27,236 nucleotides of DNA from a virus. The translations under genes and the position numbers were made by a program. Shown here one piece after another: positions 1-8,496 of this stretch (position 1 is the first letter of the stretch; every line of letters begins with the position of its first letter). The DNA lies in IMG/VR virus record IMGVR_UViG_3300024518_002761, positions 1-27,236 of that record. One strand, 5' to 3'. The notes under the pieces were generated by a model. That model was not told the origin of the DNA and did no database searches. It saw nothing but the letters and a program-made list of their open reading frames with translations.

Positions 1-1581
1 GGTCACCTCGTCTGCACCCACGGCCGTGCCCGCCTGGAGCGCGCGACTGAACCCGAGGTTCACCCCGCCACCGGCCACGTCGTTGAGGAGCTGGTTCACG
101 TCGGCCGGGTTCCCGTCCGAGAGATCCGTGAGCGCGTCCACCATCTGCGACATGTTCGCGGAGTTTCGAATCGAGTGGATCCTCGTCATGAGAACCGGGT
201 CGGCGATGCTCGCCGGGTCGGTCGCGCCCGTCGCGATCACGAAGTCGATGCCCACGTCATTGATCCGGTCGCCCGTCATCATGATCTCGGCATAGCTGGT
301 GTTCGTCCCGGGGATCGGTGCCTGAAGAAGCGCATCGAACCCGTCACTGTCGTCGATGTCCTTCAGCTCCTCGTTGGTCATCTCGCTGTAGACCGGACCC
401 ACACCACCCGCCGCGTCGGCGTGCTCGAAGACGTCCCCCTGCAACGAATCCCAGACGCCAGTGCGCGCGATGGACATGATGCCCTGCACGAAGTGCTCGG
501 CCGAGTCGATGCGCCGCTGCTCGAAGTTGTTCTCCAGCGCCTCGGTGTCCACCTTCAACCTGTTCTCCCACGTCGTGCGGAGCGTCGCACCCTCCGGCCC
601 GAACGCATCGAGCGGGAAGAGCGCAAGGTCCGCCTGCACGTCGAAGCGAGAGATCAACGTTCCGAGCTGATCCCCCACGGTGTTGTCGAAGCGGCGCCGG
701 TACATGTTCGAGAGCTGGCGACGGTACGCCTGGACGAAGTTTCGAACCTTCGTCTTCCCCTCCTCGTCGCCCGTGTTGATGCCGAGCATCGAGCCCACCT
801 GTGCCACGAGATCCACCGGACCGGCCGCGCCTTCCGCCGCACCGAAGTCCTTCATCATCGTGCGGTCAGCCGCCGCGTCGATCGAGGGAAGGAACTGCGC
901 ATAGAGCTGCCCGACTCTGGGCACCTGAGCGATCAGGGTGGAGAGGTGGCCGTTCACGTGAGACATCGCGAGCGTCATGTTCCGCTCTTCGGACACGATC
1001 TTCCTGTGCTCCCGGTCCGCCTCCGCGAGTGCCGCACGCTCCCCGAGCTGAAGGATCGTCGTGAGCTGCTCGGGGTGATCGGTGAGCACGGGGTTCTTGT
1101 CGAATGCGTCCTGGAGCTTCCCGTAGGCTTTGCCGATGTCCTCGCCCGTGTCGAAGATGTCCTTGTAGAAGTTCACGAGGAGCTTGCTCGCCTCGGCCGT
1201 GACGCTCTTCCCATCTTCGAGACGGCGCATCATCTGGTTCACGCGCGAGTCCGGGAAGAGCTTCATCATGCCCTTGGGCACACCCACGTCGAAGCTCGCG
1301 AGCGTCTTCTCCCAGGTCCCGTTGATCCCCGCGAGTTCCTTCTTCAGCTCGGCCGGGTCACGGATCTCGGACAGCGACTTGATCTGCCCGATCATCATCT
1401 TCACACCCATGTCGACCATGAGCTGGTCGCGCTGGCTGCGCCGATTCCCACGCCCTGGAACGATCCCCTCGATCAGCTCACGAAGGAACTCCTGCGGGAA
1501 GCTCGCGCCCTCCTGCTCACGCTGCGAGAGGATCGGCGGTCCACCTGCCGGTGGTAGCCCAATGGGCTGTAGCTCTGGCAT
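1..1581 (-). CDS. Large internal virion/ejection protein (partial, 527+ aa)
   Basis: It starts ATG 1581 (MPELQPIGLPPAGGPPILSQ) seven bases after GGAGG. The frame stays open for 527 codons to the window edge, so the C-terminus is missing. It is mostly helical and charged, with short Ala-rich helices (REHRKIVSEERNMTLAM, NFVQAYRRQLSNMYRRR, LENNFEQRRIDSAEHFVQ) and no Cys-rich or membrane region. Placement after the small ejection protein and after the nozzle is that of the large P22 gp16/gp20- or T7 gp15/gp16-type ejected proteins. A lysozyme or transglycosylase motif is not evident in the visible part; it may lie further on. The opposite strand also has a long open frame here, which is a codon-aligned shadow of this gene. 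Confidence 0.7.
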   Translation of the reverse strand, partial: MPELQPIGLPPAGGPPILSQREQEGASFPQEFLRELIEGIVPGRGNRRSQRDQLMVDMGVKMMIGQIKSLSEIRDPAELKKELAGINGTWEKTLASFDVGVPKGMMKLFPDSRVNQMMRRLEDGKSVTAEASKLLVNFYKDIFDTGEDIGKAYGKLQDAFDKNPVLTDHPEQLTTILQLGERAALAEADREHRKIVSEERNMTLAMSHVNGHLSTLIAQVPRVGQLYAQFLPSIDAAADRTMMKDFGAAEGAAGPVDLVAQVGSMLGINTGDEEGKTKVRNFVQAYRRQLSNMYRRRFDNTVGDQLGTLISRFDVQADLALFPLDAFGPEGATLRTTWENRLKVDTEALENNFEQRRIDSAEHFVQGIMSIARTGVWDSLQGDVFEHADAAGGVGPVYSEMTNEELKDIDDSDGFDALLQAPIPGTNTSYAEIMMTGDRINDVGIDFVIATGATDPASIADPVLMTRIHSIRNSANMSQMVDALTDLSDGNPADVNQLLNDVAGGGVNLGFSRALQAGTAVGADEVT

Positions 1582-2354
1582 TACTTACCTCCGAAGTTGA
1601 CACCGCCACCGACGTCGGTGCGCGTGCCTTCCGAATGGCGCGTGGCCGTGCCGAGCCTGAGATCCGAGAGCCTGCCCAGCTCGCGCGCTCCGATGTCAGA
1701 CGCGCCACCGAGGATCGACGCCCTCGCTCCCGTGAGCCCCGCCTTCTGTCCGAAGATGGATGCGCCGATGTTGAACAGCGGACCCAGCGCGGCGATGTTC
1801 TTCTGCTTCTGATCCGAGAGAGAGCTACCGATCGACTGACCGATCGCGAGCGGGTTGAACTGAGCCCCCGTCTGGGAGATCACGTCCGAGAGTCGCCGCG
1901 CCCCGACGTCGAAGCCGCCCAAGAGCCGCCCCGTCGTGGGAGAGCCGGACACCCCGGTCGCCGCACCCGCCACCGCCTGCTGCCCGGCGAACGAATTGAT
2001 GAAGTCGTCGATCTCCGCACGCGCACTCGAAATGATCGGCGCCGAGAGTTCCCGCGACTTGGCCCGCAGCGACGGATCGTCGCCCGTGAGGAACCCGGAG
2101 ATCTTCTTTGCGTTCGGAAGCTCCTTCGACTCGCGACTGAGCCGCCCCGCGAGCGCCTCCACCTCGCCACCGAGCCGACCAAGCACTCCCTCGATCCCGG
2201 CGATCCCGCCTTCGCTTCCAGCGAGAGCCTTGAGCTGCTCGATCAGATCGAGCTGCCCTCCCTGGAGAGCCTGCTCTTCCTGCGAGGCCGGGCCGATCTC
2301 AGTGCGCTCGGTCGCCTGTTCCGACTGCCTCGATGCTGTCAGTCCGACGCCCAT
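1581..2354 (-). CDS. Probable ejection (internal virion) protein, Ala/Gly-rich (257 aa)
   Basis: It starts ATG 2354 (MGVGLTASRQSEQATERTEI) with a one-base overlap. The 257 residues are Ala/Gly/Ser/Leu-rich, with long amphipathic helices (LDLIEQLKALAGSEGG, GVLGRLGGEVEALAGRL, SARAEIDDFINSFAGQQ) and glycine-rich stretches (PLFNIGASIFGQKAGLTGA) that can enter membranes. This composition and location after nozzle and spike genes are typical of the small ejected proteins of podoviruses (P22 gp7 / T7 gp14 class), which help form the channel for DNA entry. There is no cleavable signal peptide. The assignment is by composition and order only. It carries GGAGG for the last gene just before its TAA stop, sharing one base with its ATG. 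Confidence 0.6.
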   Translation of the reverse strand: MGVGLTASRQSEQATERTEIGPASQEEQALQGGQLDLIEQLKALAGSEGGIAGIEGVLGRLGGEVEALAGRLSRESKELPNAKKISGFLTGDDPSLRAKSRELSAPIISSARAEIDDFINSFAGQQAVAGAATGVSGSPTTGRLLGGFDVGARRLSDVISQTGAQFNPLAIGQSIGSSLSDQKQKNIAALGPLFNIGASIFGQKAGLTGARASILGGASDIGARELGRLSDLRLGTATRHSEGTRTDVGGGVNFGGK

Positions 2355-2803
2355 TACGCTTCCTCCTCCACCAGCACACCCATGCGAGCGATCAGCACCG
2401 CATGGTTAGGGACGATCTCCACGCCCCGCTTCCGTAGCATACGCAAAAACCCCGAGTTGCCGGGCGGGGTGACCCCGATCATTTTCCGAATCCCCTTCAA
2501 CTGGAGGATCTTTCTCAGCACGAGGACCAGCTTCACCCCGACGCCGCTCGCTCTGTACTCACGGTCAACAACAAAGTGATCCGTGTACGCCACCGGGCTC
2601 GCGTCTGCCGCGAGCGCCCAGATGAATCCGATCAGCCGGGGTATCTTGCCCGGGTCTTCCTCGTCGATCGGCTCGTGAGCCACAAGCGCGATCCCCTCGA
2701 ACTCCTCGGGCTGGTCCGGCACCCGGTAATCGTGCGACCGCAACAGCGTGACCACCTCCGGGTAGTCGCTCGGGTCATACGTCCTGATCGTAGGCTCGGT
2801 CAT
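2354..2803 (-). CDS. GNAT-type N-acetyltransferase (149 aa)
   Basis: The start is ATG 2803 (MTEPTIRTYDPSDYPEVVTL) in an ATGA overlap; the longer frame upstream is the spike read out of phase. The 149 residues cover a full GNAT domain: N-terminal strand-helix (RTYDPSDYPEVVTLLRS), a beta sheet (LIGFIWALAADASPVAYTDH), then motif A, FVVDREYRASGVGVKLVLVL, where RASGVG (84-89) matches the R/QxxGxG/A acetyl-CoA pyrophosphate-binding loop. NSGFLRMLRKRGVEI fits motif B. It is between the tailspike and two probable ejection proteins. GNAT-like proteins appear at this place in some podoviruses and could be virion components; the acceptor substrate is unknown. It ends in TAATG. Confidence 0.8.
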   Translation of the reverse strand: MTEPTIRTYDPSDYPEVVTLLRSHDYRVPDQPEEFEGIALVAHEPIDEEDPGKIPRLIGFIWALAADASPVAYTDHFVVDREYRASGVGVKLVLVLRKILQLKGIRKMIGVTPPGNSGFLRMLRKRGVEIVPNHAVLIARMGVLVEEEA

Positions 2804-4908
2804 ACCTTCACGCTCACCCAGGTCGGTTTGCCAACGACCACCGTCTCCCCCGTCTTGAACGAGGCGACCCGATAGCCAGGAGAAATGATGCTCATCTGAT
2901 CGGTGTTCGTCGAAGAGATGTGCGCCGAGAGCGGGTTGTTGTTCATCCCCGTGACCGCCGCCGTCGCCGAAGCCACGCCAGGGAAGAGCGCGGTCGTCGT
3001 ATTGCTCGCGCTCGGAGCCATCGGCGTGAACGTGGCCACCCCGTCGGGCGCCACCGTCTCGGGAGCCAGGTTCCAGTTCGCGATCACCGCACGCACCTCG
3101 TCGTCGATGTGCGTCGTCTGCGAATAGAGTATCTCGGGAGTCAGGAGCGTGCCCCGGTTCCCGAACCGCTCGATCACCGTGTTCGTGAAGATGAGGTCTT
3201 CCGGGTTCGTCTCTGGCTGCACCCAGCCGCCACCGATGTTCGCCTCTGCGAACACGGGCGCCACTGGCGGACAGATCGTGGGCGAGATCTGCGCGCAGTC
3301 CTGGCCGGGGATTGGCTCGCGGCACTCTTCTCCGAGAAAGCGTCCGCCAGCGTCGTAGTGCTTCACGCAGATGTCATCGAGGGCGTCACAGGGATCGACG
3401 GGCTGGGGACACTCTAGCTCCTGGTCGATGCGGAAGAACTGCGACGGCCCCACGGCCAGGAAATCATCCTTGGGGTGCGCGCACTCGCCAGCGTAGTCGC
3501 GCTTGTAGTTCCTGATCCGCTCCACCTCGCCATACGGCCCCTTGTCGGCCGCGATCACGCGGGGGTCCGCGTCCACGTAGGTGCCGAAGTTCTTCCAGGT
3601 CTGCCAGCGCGTCGACTCGTGCCCCGCCGCGAACGTCTCGGCGTGCGACTTGAAGCCGTAGCCACCGATGTGCATGATGTTTCCCTGCTGCGAGATCGGG
3701 CTCTCGCCCGTTAGCGCCTCGCCAGCCACCGAGACCTTGTACGTCGAGTTGTTCACGACCTTCAGCCGACCCGCCTGTGGCTCGCTGAACACGTTGTTCA
3801 TCAAGATGATCGACGTCACGTGAGCACCGAGCGACACGTGGTTCTTCGTCGACGCCGTGATCGAGGGGTCGGTGCGGTCGATGAACCTGTTGTCCATCAT
3901 GAGCGGACCGACCACGTTCGTGTTCGCCGTGCCGTTGATCGTCAGGTTCATGTCGGTGCCAGCCGAGGCAGTCGATGCGTTGTAGAGATCGTTCCCCACG
4001 ACGTGGCAGAACTGCCCGAGAAGGATCCGCATGTTGTCGGTCCCGCTCTCGCCGATCTCGTTGTCCCTGAAGATCAGGTTCGACGCGCCCTTCACGTAGA
4101 CGCCTGTCTTCGAGTTTTGCTGGATCGAGCAATCCACTAGCTCCACGTCTTCTACTTTGGAAGTAGCATAGTTCGAACTCACCATCTTTATGCCTGGATT
4201 CGAAGTGCCACGGATGTAGACATTCGTGAAGCGCAGACCGCTCGACCCAGCGATGTCCACCGAGGTGTGGAAGGCCGATCGAAGCTGGGCGGCGGTGTAG
4301 TCGAGGGGAGGCCCGAATGCGACATCCTCGATCTCCCCCCCAGAAGAACGAGAGTTGAAGATCCGGAGCCCCGTCCCCGACGACAAGCCATGACCGCGAC
4401 GACCTTCCAACGTGAGGTTCCTGATCGACCAGTTCTGAGTGGTCGCCGGGACCTCCAGCATGACGAACCCTGCCTGCGCCGCTGCCGGTGGCGTGCGACC
4501 GCCACTCGTAGAACTCATGCGGATCACCGAGCTGGGACCGGCGCCGATGATCTGCGTGTTGTCCTTGATCGTCACCTTCGTCGTGAGGTTCACCACCGTG
4601 TTCGCCGGGATGAAGATCACGGGGTTCGTCTCGGCGTCCATGATCGCCTTGAACGAGCGCGTGTCCTTGTTCACGTTGATGACGCTGACGGCATTGCTCA
4701 CGTTCGACACGAGGTGACCCCGCAAGTCGAGCGTGCCATCGAAGACGATCGTCGTCTGGCTCGACGTGTCGAGGTCGTCGTACTCCAGGGCGCCGAACTT
4801 CACCTGGATCATCTGGTTGTTCTCGTTGAACTTGTCGATCGCGTCCTGGGTATCGAAGCGTTCGCCGTCAACGAAGGTCCTCACCGGAGGCTGTGCGCGG
4901 GTAGCCAT
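2800..4908 (-). CDS. Beta-helix tailspike 2 with Cys-rich region (702 aa)
   Basis: It starts ATG 4908 (MATRAQPPVRTFVDGERFDT). Residues 54-131 (IVFDGTLDLRGH onward) are the head domain related to spike 1. Residues 115-370 are a parallel beta-helix with repeated steps (WSIRNLTLEGRRGHG, LRFTNVYIRGTSNPG, VEDVELVDCSIQQNS, LIFRDNEIGESGTD). From about 375 to 460 the helix ends in a beta domain. Residues 472-548 hold seven cysteines with CPQPVDPCDALDDIC, EECREPIPGQDC and TICPP, which is unusual in a cytoplasmically folded phage protein. The last 150 residues are Thr/Ala/Asn-rich beta sequence. It is 255 residues longer than spike 1 and the extra lies at the C-terminus, so a different receptor or sugar is likely. 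ATGA overlap with the acetyltransferase. Confidence 0.83.
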   Translation of the reverse strand: MATRAQPPVRTFVDGERFDTQDAIDKFNENNQMIQVKFGALEYDDLDTSSQTTIVFDGTLDLRGHLVSNVSNAVSVINVNKDTRSFKAIMDAETNPVIFIPANTVVNLTTKVTIKDNTQIIGAGPSSVIRMSSTSGGRTPPAAAQAGFVMLEVPATTQNWSIRNLTLEGRRGHGLSSGTGLRIFNSRSSGGEIEDVAFGPPLDYTAAQLRSAFHTSVDIAGSSGLRFTNVYIRGTSNPGIKMVSSNYATSKVEDVELVDCSIQQNSKTGVYVKGASNLIFRDNEIGESGTDNMRILLGQFCHVVGNDLYNASTASAGTDMNLTINGTANTNVVGPLMMDNRFIDRTDPSITASTKNHVSLGAHVTSIILMNNVFSEPQAGRLKVVNNSTYKVSVAGEALTGESPISQQGNIMHIGGYGFKSHAETFAAGHESTRWQTWKNFGTYVDADPRVIAADKGPYGEVERIRNYKRDYAGECAHPKDDFLAVGPSQFFRIDQELECPQPVDPCDALDDICVKHYDAGGRFLGEECREPIPGQDCAQISPTICPPVAPVFAEANIGGGWVQPETNPEDLIFTNTVIERFGNRGTLLTPEILYSQTTHIDDEVRAVIANWNLAPETVAPDGVATFTPMAPSASNTTTALFPGVASATAAVTGMNNNPLSAHISSTNTDQMSIISPGYRVASFKTGETVVVGKPTWVSVKV

Positions 4909-4909
4909 G

Positions 4910-6253
4910 TCAGATCTCTATCGTGTACCAGGCGGAAAAGTTGCCGCCTGCTAGTTTGCTGGAGTTGTAGAAGAAGATCGTCTGGCCCTTGTAGCGAGCC
5001 CCGAGCACCGAGTTCTTGACCAGTGACGGAGGGAACACGTCCCACGTGGCATGGATCGCCTGAATGGGTAGCTGCGTCACCCCGATGTCGATCTTCGTCA
5101 CCGACTTATTCGCCTTGAACGTGACCCTGCCGTTGTTCGACATCTCCAGGGCCATGTTGCCACGGAAGTTCACGCGAGAGGTTCCCGCTCCCGTGTACTC
5201 GATCGGCTGCGTGTTGTCGCGCACGTAGTTGCCGGTGACGTTGCAGTCCTTCACGTGAGAGCCCACCGACACGCCGATCTGTGCGCCCGTGCAGCGGTTG
5301 CCGGTCACCGCCACGCCGGTCGACTTCACGCTTGCGCTCGTGCCGCGCACCGTCACGCCCGCGTGGTTCGCGATGCGCCCCGTGTTGTTCCCGTTCCCGT
5401 GGATCTGGTTGTACGTCACCGCCACGTTGTCCGCGTCGCCCACGAACACCCCGCCGTAGCCGAGATTGCGCAGCGTGTTGGAGTGGATCGCACCGTCGCG
5501 CGTCTGGTTCTGAACGAGGATCCCGTGCTGCCCGAACGTCGTGTTCCCATTGGTCATGTCCACGAGAACCTGCGAGACGGTGAAGCCCCGGCTGCCCTCG
5601 TCGAGAACGATCCCGTTCTTCTTTGGATTCCTGAGCCAGCACCGCTCGATCTTGAAGTCCGAGCAGTTCGTGCACGAGATCGAGGAGTCCGTGACTCCGG
5701 TCGTCGAGCCATTCCCCACCCACACCTTGTCTATCACGAAGTCCTTCGAGTTGCGCACGACAATCCCGCCGCCCGAGCTGTTGTTCGCGCTGTTCCCGTT
5801 GATGTAGAAGTTCGAGAGGTGGAACTGGTTCGCGCCCTCGATCACGATCGCATCGTCGTCCGAGCCATTCGCCATGAAGATCTGCGAGGAGAAGCCGGAG
5901 CCGATGATGTAGACCTTGGAGCGATTCGCCTTGAGCTTGATGGAGTCGGTGAGCTGGATCGTGGTGCTGCGTGGGATCCAGATCACACCCCCCGCACTGA
6001 GGTCGTTGATCGCGCTCGCGAAGCCGTCCTCATCCGTGCCGAACTCCTCGACGTTCAGGATGCCCATAAGCTCACGCGCACGCAGCAAGCGATTGCCCGC
6101 AAGGTCGATGTCCCCGTTGAAGATCACGGGGTAGAAGAAGTCGTCGCCCTTGAGATTCCCGAACTTGGCCGCGAACGTCGAATAGATCGTGTTCAGGTCA
6201 TCGTGCGTCGGGCGCTCCTTGAGCGAGAACTTCTTGATCGTTGGCGCTGACAT
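4910..6253 (-). CDS. Beta-helix tailspike 1 (447 aa)
   Basis: It starts ATG 6253 (MSAPTIKKFSLKERPTHDDL) with GAGGAAG upstream. Residues 1-45 are the candidate particle-binding end. Residues 43-127 (from VIFNGDIDLAGNRLL) form a small beta-rich head domain that aligns with the next spike. Residues 110-375 are a right-handed parallel beta-helix: repeated asparagine-bearing steps of the PbH1 kind (FHLSNFYINGNSAN, FVIDKVWVGNGST, FKIERCWLRNPKKNG, AIHSNTLRNLGYGG, VAVTYNQIHGNGNN). The final 70 residues form a beta-rich cap ending in AWYTIEI. Such spikes bind and often cleave surface polysaccharide; an acidic pair for hydrolysis cannot be picked out by eye. It ends one base before the next gene. Confidence 0.85.
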   Translation of the reverse strand: MSAPTIKKFSLKERPTHDDLNTIYSTFAAKFGNLKGDDFFYPVIFNGDIDLAGNRLLRARELMGILNVEEFGTDEDGFASAINDLSAGGVIWIPRSTTIQLTDSIKLKANRSKVYIIGSGFSSQIFMANGSDDDAIVIEGANQFHLSNFYINGNSANNSSGGGIVVRNSKDFVIDKVWVGNGSTTGVTDSSISCTNCSDFKIERCWLRNPKKNGIVLDEGSRGFTVSQVLVDMTNGNTTFGQHGILVQNQTRDGAIHSNTLRNLGYGGVFVGDADNVAVTYNQIHGNGNNTGRIANHAGVTVRGTSASVKSTGVAVTGNRCTGAQIGVSVGSHVKDCNVTGNYVRDNTQPIEYTGAGTSRVNFRGNMALEMSNNGRVTFKANKSVTKIDIGVTQLPIQAIHATWDVFPPSLVKNSVLGARYKGQTIFFYNSSKLAGGNFSAWYTIEI

Positions 6254-6457
6254 CTACTTCCTCATTCTCTCTCGGATCTTCTTGGTGACCGACTTCGCCG
6301 CGCTCGATGGCTTGGGCTTCGAGGGTGGCTTCGATGGGGGCGCCACCTTCTCGCCAGACGGATAGATCCACGCCTTCATCGTGCCGTCCCCACACTTCAC
6401 CACGTCGTAGGCGTCGCCATCCTTCACGTCGCTCAGAAGACAGAGCTTGCGTTCCAT
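6254..6457 (-). CDS. Small protein with a Pro/Lys/Ser linker and basic end (67 aa)
   Basis: A 67-residue protein starting ATG 6457 (MERKLCLLSDVKDGDAYDVV) with a one-base overlap. Residues 1-37 look folded (VVKCGDGTMKAWIYPSGE). Residues 38-52 are Pro/Lys/Ser-rich (PPSKPPSKPKPSS), and the end is basic (KSVTKKIRERMRK). No hydrophobic segment, so it is not a holin. The spacing of the next gene is zero (TAG then ATG) and its ribosome-binding site GAGGAAG lies inside this gene. In other podoviruses a small needle or plug gene can be near here, but this protein is too short and lacks a coiled coil to claim that. Function unknown. Confidence 0.6.
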   Translation of the reverse strand: MERKLCLLSDVKDGDAYDVVKCGDGTMKAWIYPSGEKVAPPSKPPSKPKPSSAAKSVTKKIRERMRK

Positions 6458-8493
6458 TAGTTATTCCTCGTGTGCGGTGAATAGTCCGCTCCGTGCCCCG
6501 CGATTGCGAGATCGCATCCCAGGTACGGCAGCCTACCCACGTTGGAGTCTTCGATGCGCATGCGCAGAACGTGTCCCTGGCCCAGCCCGCGCACGGAAGT
6601 CACCGCCGTGTCGTCGAAGCCACCGAGCCCGTTACCCTTCTGGTTCTTGCCGAGTGCGTACCGTGACCCGAAGCACTTATCAGAATTCGGATTCAAGTCG
6701 ATCTCCGCTGTCGTCTCGTCGCCCGAGTCCCACGAATAGATCAGGCTCGACGTGAAGTCGCCCGGAGAGCTGATATAGAACTGCGACCGCTCGACCGACT
6801 TCGTGCCGAAACGGATGTCGGGGTTGTCCACGAAGAGGTCGCCAGGCTCCAGGACGATCGGGATCCCCGCGTTCGATCCGAGGATCACGTTCCCCTCGGA
6901 GAACTCCTGGTTCCAGTCCGTTTGATCCTCGAAGTTCAACACCGCGAGACTCGTCTCCGGGTCCAGCGGGTTGTTGTTCGTGACGATCGACACGTAGACG
7001 CTATCCGTCTCGCCACCTCGCGATGGCCCGAGTCCCATGGCACTGAACTTGCCGATGTCCCAGACCTGCCAACGCTGCGACGCCACGGTGAACGCCAGGA
7101 GCTTCGACATGAACGGGCAGTCGCACTCCGGGATGCCCACGATGTAGAGACCCAGCCGGGGCAGGAAGAGCGACTGCGCGATCTGAAGATTCTCCTTGTT
7201 GATCTTCTCGAAGAGGTCCGCGATCGGAAATGATAGGTAGCCCTGCTCGATGTCGCCGAATTTCTGCGTGGCCTGGAGCGAGTGCACGCCCTTCTCGCTC
7301 ATCCAGTAGAGATCGTTGCCGACCTGCTGGATGGAGCGATGCGACCCACAGCCGATCGTTCGCGAGATCGTCTGGATCTGGAACGAGTAGTTCCCGGGCT
7401 GGGGAGTCGAGTCGTTCTGAATCGCCCCCGTGATCCGGTGCATGCTCTTGCGCTTGAACACGTACATGTCCCCGAGGAACGTGTTCGACATCCCGGTGAC
7501 TGCATCCTGGTCGTCCGCGCTGATCCGAAGCCGCACCGCACCCTCGAAGCGAGTGTTGTCGACGTCCCAGTCATAGGGGTTCGTCTCCGACTGAAACGTG
7601 ATCCCGCTCGCCACGATGTCCGAGGGGTTCCCACTCAGTCCACCGATGAAGATGCGCTTCTGGTGCATGGCCAGGAACGACCCGCGCGGGGCCTGGAGGA
7701 GAGAGCCCGCAGTCGCGGAACCTCCCGTCCAGATCCGGAGCGGGTAGCGAAACGAGCTGTCCGTCACGAGCAATGCCTTGCCGACCTGAGCGAAGTCGGG
7801 CCGGGAGAACGGTGCCCAGTCCGCCAGAGAGTTCGAGGTCCACACCGACGAGTGCCCCGGCGCCACCGTGATCGCGTCGAAGAGAATGTTCGCTCCCGAG
7901 GTGTCGCCCAAGAGCCGCCACTTCGAGTTCGCACTCATGTCCGGGTGCCCTGCCGAGCGGACGATCACCCCGCCACCGATCGACGAGTAGTCCAGGTTGT
8001 CCACGAGGATCTGAACCTTCCCGACCGAATCGCCGTTGTCCCCCGATGCACTCTCGAAGAGCGAGCACTCCTCGAAGGGAGTGAAGTTCACCGTGGCGCC
8101 CGAGATCCTGCTCGACGCCGTGCGAAGGTGGATCCGCGTCCCCACCTCGGTCGTGATCGCTGGGAAGCCGACCTCGCCCTCGGTGAGATCCATCACCCGC
8201 GCGCTCCGTGCGGTAGCGTCCGTCTGGTAGAGCGGGTCCTGGAAGGCCATGAGCTGGGTCGTCGCGCCCGAGGAGTTCGAGGTCTGGAAGCGGTAGTCGA
8301 ACAGCCCCGTGAGGGCACCGTTGAGGTTCGTGTCCCCGAACTTGTGGAGCGCGGGGCGTCGCCGGATGCGCCCCCGGTCGTCCTGCCAGACGTTGCTGCT
8401 CCGCGCCGTCTGGGTCTGGGCGCCCGAGTAGAACGGGTGCTGGCTGATCGACTGGCCCGTTCGTAGCGGCACCTCGATGATCGTCGTAGGCAT
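6457..8493 (-). CDS. Tail nozzle / packaged-DNA stabilisation protein (678 aa)
   Basis: It starts ATG 8493 (MPTTIIEVPLRTGQSISQHP), three bases after the adaptor stop. The N-terminal part contains SSNVWQDDRGRIRRRPALHK, the typical opening of P22 gp10 / T7 gp12-like nozzle proteins in which a short conserved strand set is followed by a propeller. Residues 230-480 show repeated blades (RGSFLAMHQKRIFIGGL, GDMYVFKRKSMHRITG, GNDLYWMSEKGVHSLQ, LFLPRLGLYIVGIP, MSKLLAFTVASQRWQVWD). These are standard in this family, where the protein closes the tail tube after packaging. A further beta domain follows (FEDQTDWNQEF on). 678 residues fits. It is joined by TAATG to the next gene. Confidence 0.83.
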   Translation of the reverse strand: MPTTIIEVPLRTGQSISQHPFYSGAQTQTARSSNVWQDDRGRIRRRPALHKFGDTNLNGALTGLFDYRFQTSNSSGATTQLMAFQDPLYQTDATARSARVMDLTEGEVGFPAITTEVGTRIHLRTASSRISGATVNFTPFEECSLFESASGDNGDSVGKVQILVDNLDYSSIGGGVIVRSAGHPDMSANSKWRLLGDTSGANILFDAITVAPGHSSVWTSNSLADWAPFSRPDFAQVGKALLVTDSSFRYPLRIWTGGSATAGSLLQAPRGSFLAMHQKRIFIGGLSGNPSDIVASGITFQSETNPYDWDVDNTRFEGAVRLRISADDQDAVTGMSNTFLGDMYVFKRKSMHRITGAIQNDSTPQPGNYSFQIQTISRTIGCGSHRSIQQVGNDLYWMSEKGVHSLQATQKFGDIEQGYLSFPIADLFEKINKENLQIAQSLFLPRLGLYIVGIPECDCPFMSKLLAFTVASQRWQVWDIGKFSAMGLGPSRGGETDSVYVSIVTNNNPLDPETSLAVLNFEDQTDWNQEFSEGNVILGSNAGIPIVLEPGDLFVDNPDIRFGTKSVERSQFYISSPGDFTSSLIYSWDSGDETTAEIDLNPNSDKCFGSRYALGKNQKGNGLGGFDDTAVTSVRGLGQGHVLRMRIEDSNVGRLPYLGCDLAIAGHGADYSPHTRNN

Positions 8494-8496
8494 ACG

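Noticed and set aside
175-1557. Long plus-strand open frame opposite the partial ejection protein
   Set aside because: It is aligned codon for codon with the minus-strand gene, as often happens in GC-rich DNA. Its translation is Arg/His/Val/Leu-rich without a domain, and it has no matching ribosome-binding site.
6254-6457. Holin or tail needle for the 67-residue protein
   Set aside because: It has no membrane segment for a holin and no trimeric coiled coil or length for a needle protein.
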